DNA of 64,000 bases from Yersinia hibernica. GTDB lineage: Bacteria; Pseudomonadota; Gammaproteobacteria; Enterobacterales; Enterobacteriaceae. Below the pieces are notes generated by a model. The model did no database searches, was not told the DNA's origin, and saw only the letters and a list, made by a program, of their open reading frames with translations. Below are positions 63,066 through 64,000 of the stretch, in pieces. Within the stretch, counting starts at the first letter, position 1, and each line of letters opens with the position of its first letter. The stretch spans positions 248,001 through 312,000 of the forward strand of contig NZ_CP032487.1 of NCBI RefSeq assembly GCF_004124235.1. Direction: 5' to 3'. A program made the translations under genes and the position numbers.

Positions 63066-64000
63066 GGTTAAGCGACTAAGCGTACACGGTGGATGCCTAG
63101 GCAGTCAGAGGCGATGAAGGGCGTGCTAATCTGCGAAAAGCGTCGGTAAGGTGATATGAACCGTTACAACCGACGATACCCGAATGGGGAAACCCAGTGC
63201 AATTCGTTGCACTATTGCATGGTGAATACATAGCCATGCAAGGCGAACCGGGGGAACTGAAACATCTAAGTACCCCGAGGAAAAGAAATCAACCGAGATT
63301 CCCCCAGTAGCGGCGAGCGAACGGGGAGGAGCCCAGAGTCTGAATCAGTTTGTGTGTTAGTGGAAGCGTCTGGAAAGTCGCACGGTACAGGGTGATAGTC
63401 CCGTACACAAAAATACACTTGCTGTGAACTCGATGAGTAGGGCGGGACACGTGACATCCTGTCTGAATATGGGGGGACCATCCTCCAAGGCTAAATACTC
63501 CTGACTGACCGATAGTGAACCAGTACCGTGAGGGAAAGGCGAAAAGAACCCCGGCGAGGGGAGTGAAATAGAACCTGAAACCGTGTACGTACAAGCAGTG
63601 GGAGCACCTTCGTGGTGTGACTGCGTACCTTTTGTATAATGGGTCAGCGACTTATATTTTGTAGCAAGGTTAACCGAATAGGGGAGCCGTAGGGAAACCG
63701 AGTCTTAACTGGGCGTCTAGTTGCAAGGTATAGACCCGAAACCCGGTGATCTAGCCATGGGCAGGTTGAAGGTTGGGTAACACTAACTGGAGGACCGAAC
63801 CGACTAATGTTGAAAAATTAGCGGATGACTTGTGGCTGGGGGTGAAAGGCCAATCAAACCGGGAGATAGCTGGTTCTCCCCGAAAGCTATTTAGGTAGCG
63901 CCTCGTGAACTCATCTTCGGGGGTAGAGCACTGTTTCGGCTAGGGGGCCATCCCGGCTTACCAAACCGATGCAAACTCCGAATACCGAAGAATGTTATCA
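63066..64000 (+). rRNA. rrl: 23S ribosomal RNA, 5' part (truncated by window)
   Basis: Starts GGTTAAGCGACTAAGCG and runs to the window end, covering about the first third (domain I and part of II). The sequence is uninterrupted. The helix 9 region (about 63195-63245) and the helix 25 region (about 63590-63630) are of normal short length, so no intervening sequence is present in the part seen. Confidence 0.97.

Noticed and set aside
63190..63640. Intervening sequence in 23S rRNA helix 9 or 25
   Set aside because: Both regions have short normal loops in the part that is present.

Overview
The window is enterobacterial chromosome, most probably from the genus Yersinia. The basis is near-complete protein matches to Escherichia coli housekeeping genes, rRNA sequence of Yersinia type recalled from memory, and gene order. 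The species cannot be fixed without a database search. No phage, insertion sequence or CRISPR array is visible.

Layout. Positions 1-16.7 kb are housekeeping: yhhQ (cut by the window edge), tusA, zntA with its ZntR-type promoter, yhhN, a DUF1820 gene, yhhM, yhhL-rsmD, ftsYEX, rpoH with a consensus sigma-E promoter, panM and the branched-chain amino-acid ABC operon livKHMGF. Positions 16.8-24.4 kb hold the one clearly accessory locus: a minus-strand operon of nine genes for a CFA/I-CS1 type (class 5, alpha) chaperone-usher fimbria. It carries four tandem divergent pilins, an usher, two chaperones, a fifth pilin-like minor subunit and a CfaE/CblD-like tip protein. It lies between livF and ugpB, which are neighbours in E. 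coli. Positions 24.9-29.9 kb hold ugpBAECQ (glycerol-3-phosphate uptake) behind a Pho-box array. An AEC permease gene marks a junction, after which a second conserved block starts.

Positions 31.2-60.6 kb hold yigM (biotin permease), metR/metE, ysgA, udp, a small group (tyrosine phosphatase, short CstA-family permease, DedA protein), rmuC, ubiEJB, tatABC-tatD, hemB, rfaH, ubiD, fre, fadBA, pepQ-yigZ, trkH and hemG. Positions 60.6-64.0 kb are an rRNA operon: promoters P1 and P2, leader with boxA, 16S, tRNA-Glu and the first 935 bases of 23S.

Together the genes cover protein targeting (FtsY, Tat), envelope division (FtsEX), heat-shock control, quinone and heme synthesis, fatty-acid oxidation, sulfur and methionine metabolism and nutrient uptake. 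The best candidate for something new is the multi-pilin fimbrial operon, with a leader hairpin, an upstream dyad and a hairpin after its first pilin gene. Lesser points are the HemB metal-site type, a 113-bp tail-to-tail overlap of yigM and metR, repeated AGCAT motifs upstream of livK, and a U-U mismatch in the tRNA-Glu anticodon stem.
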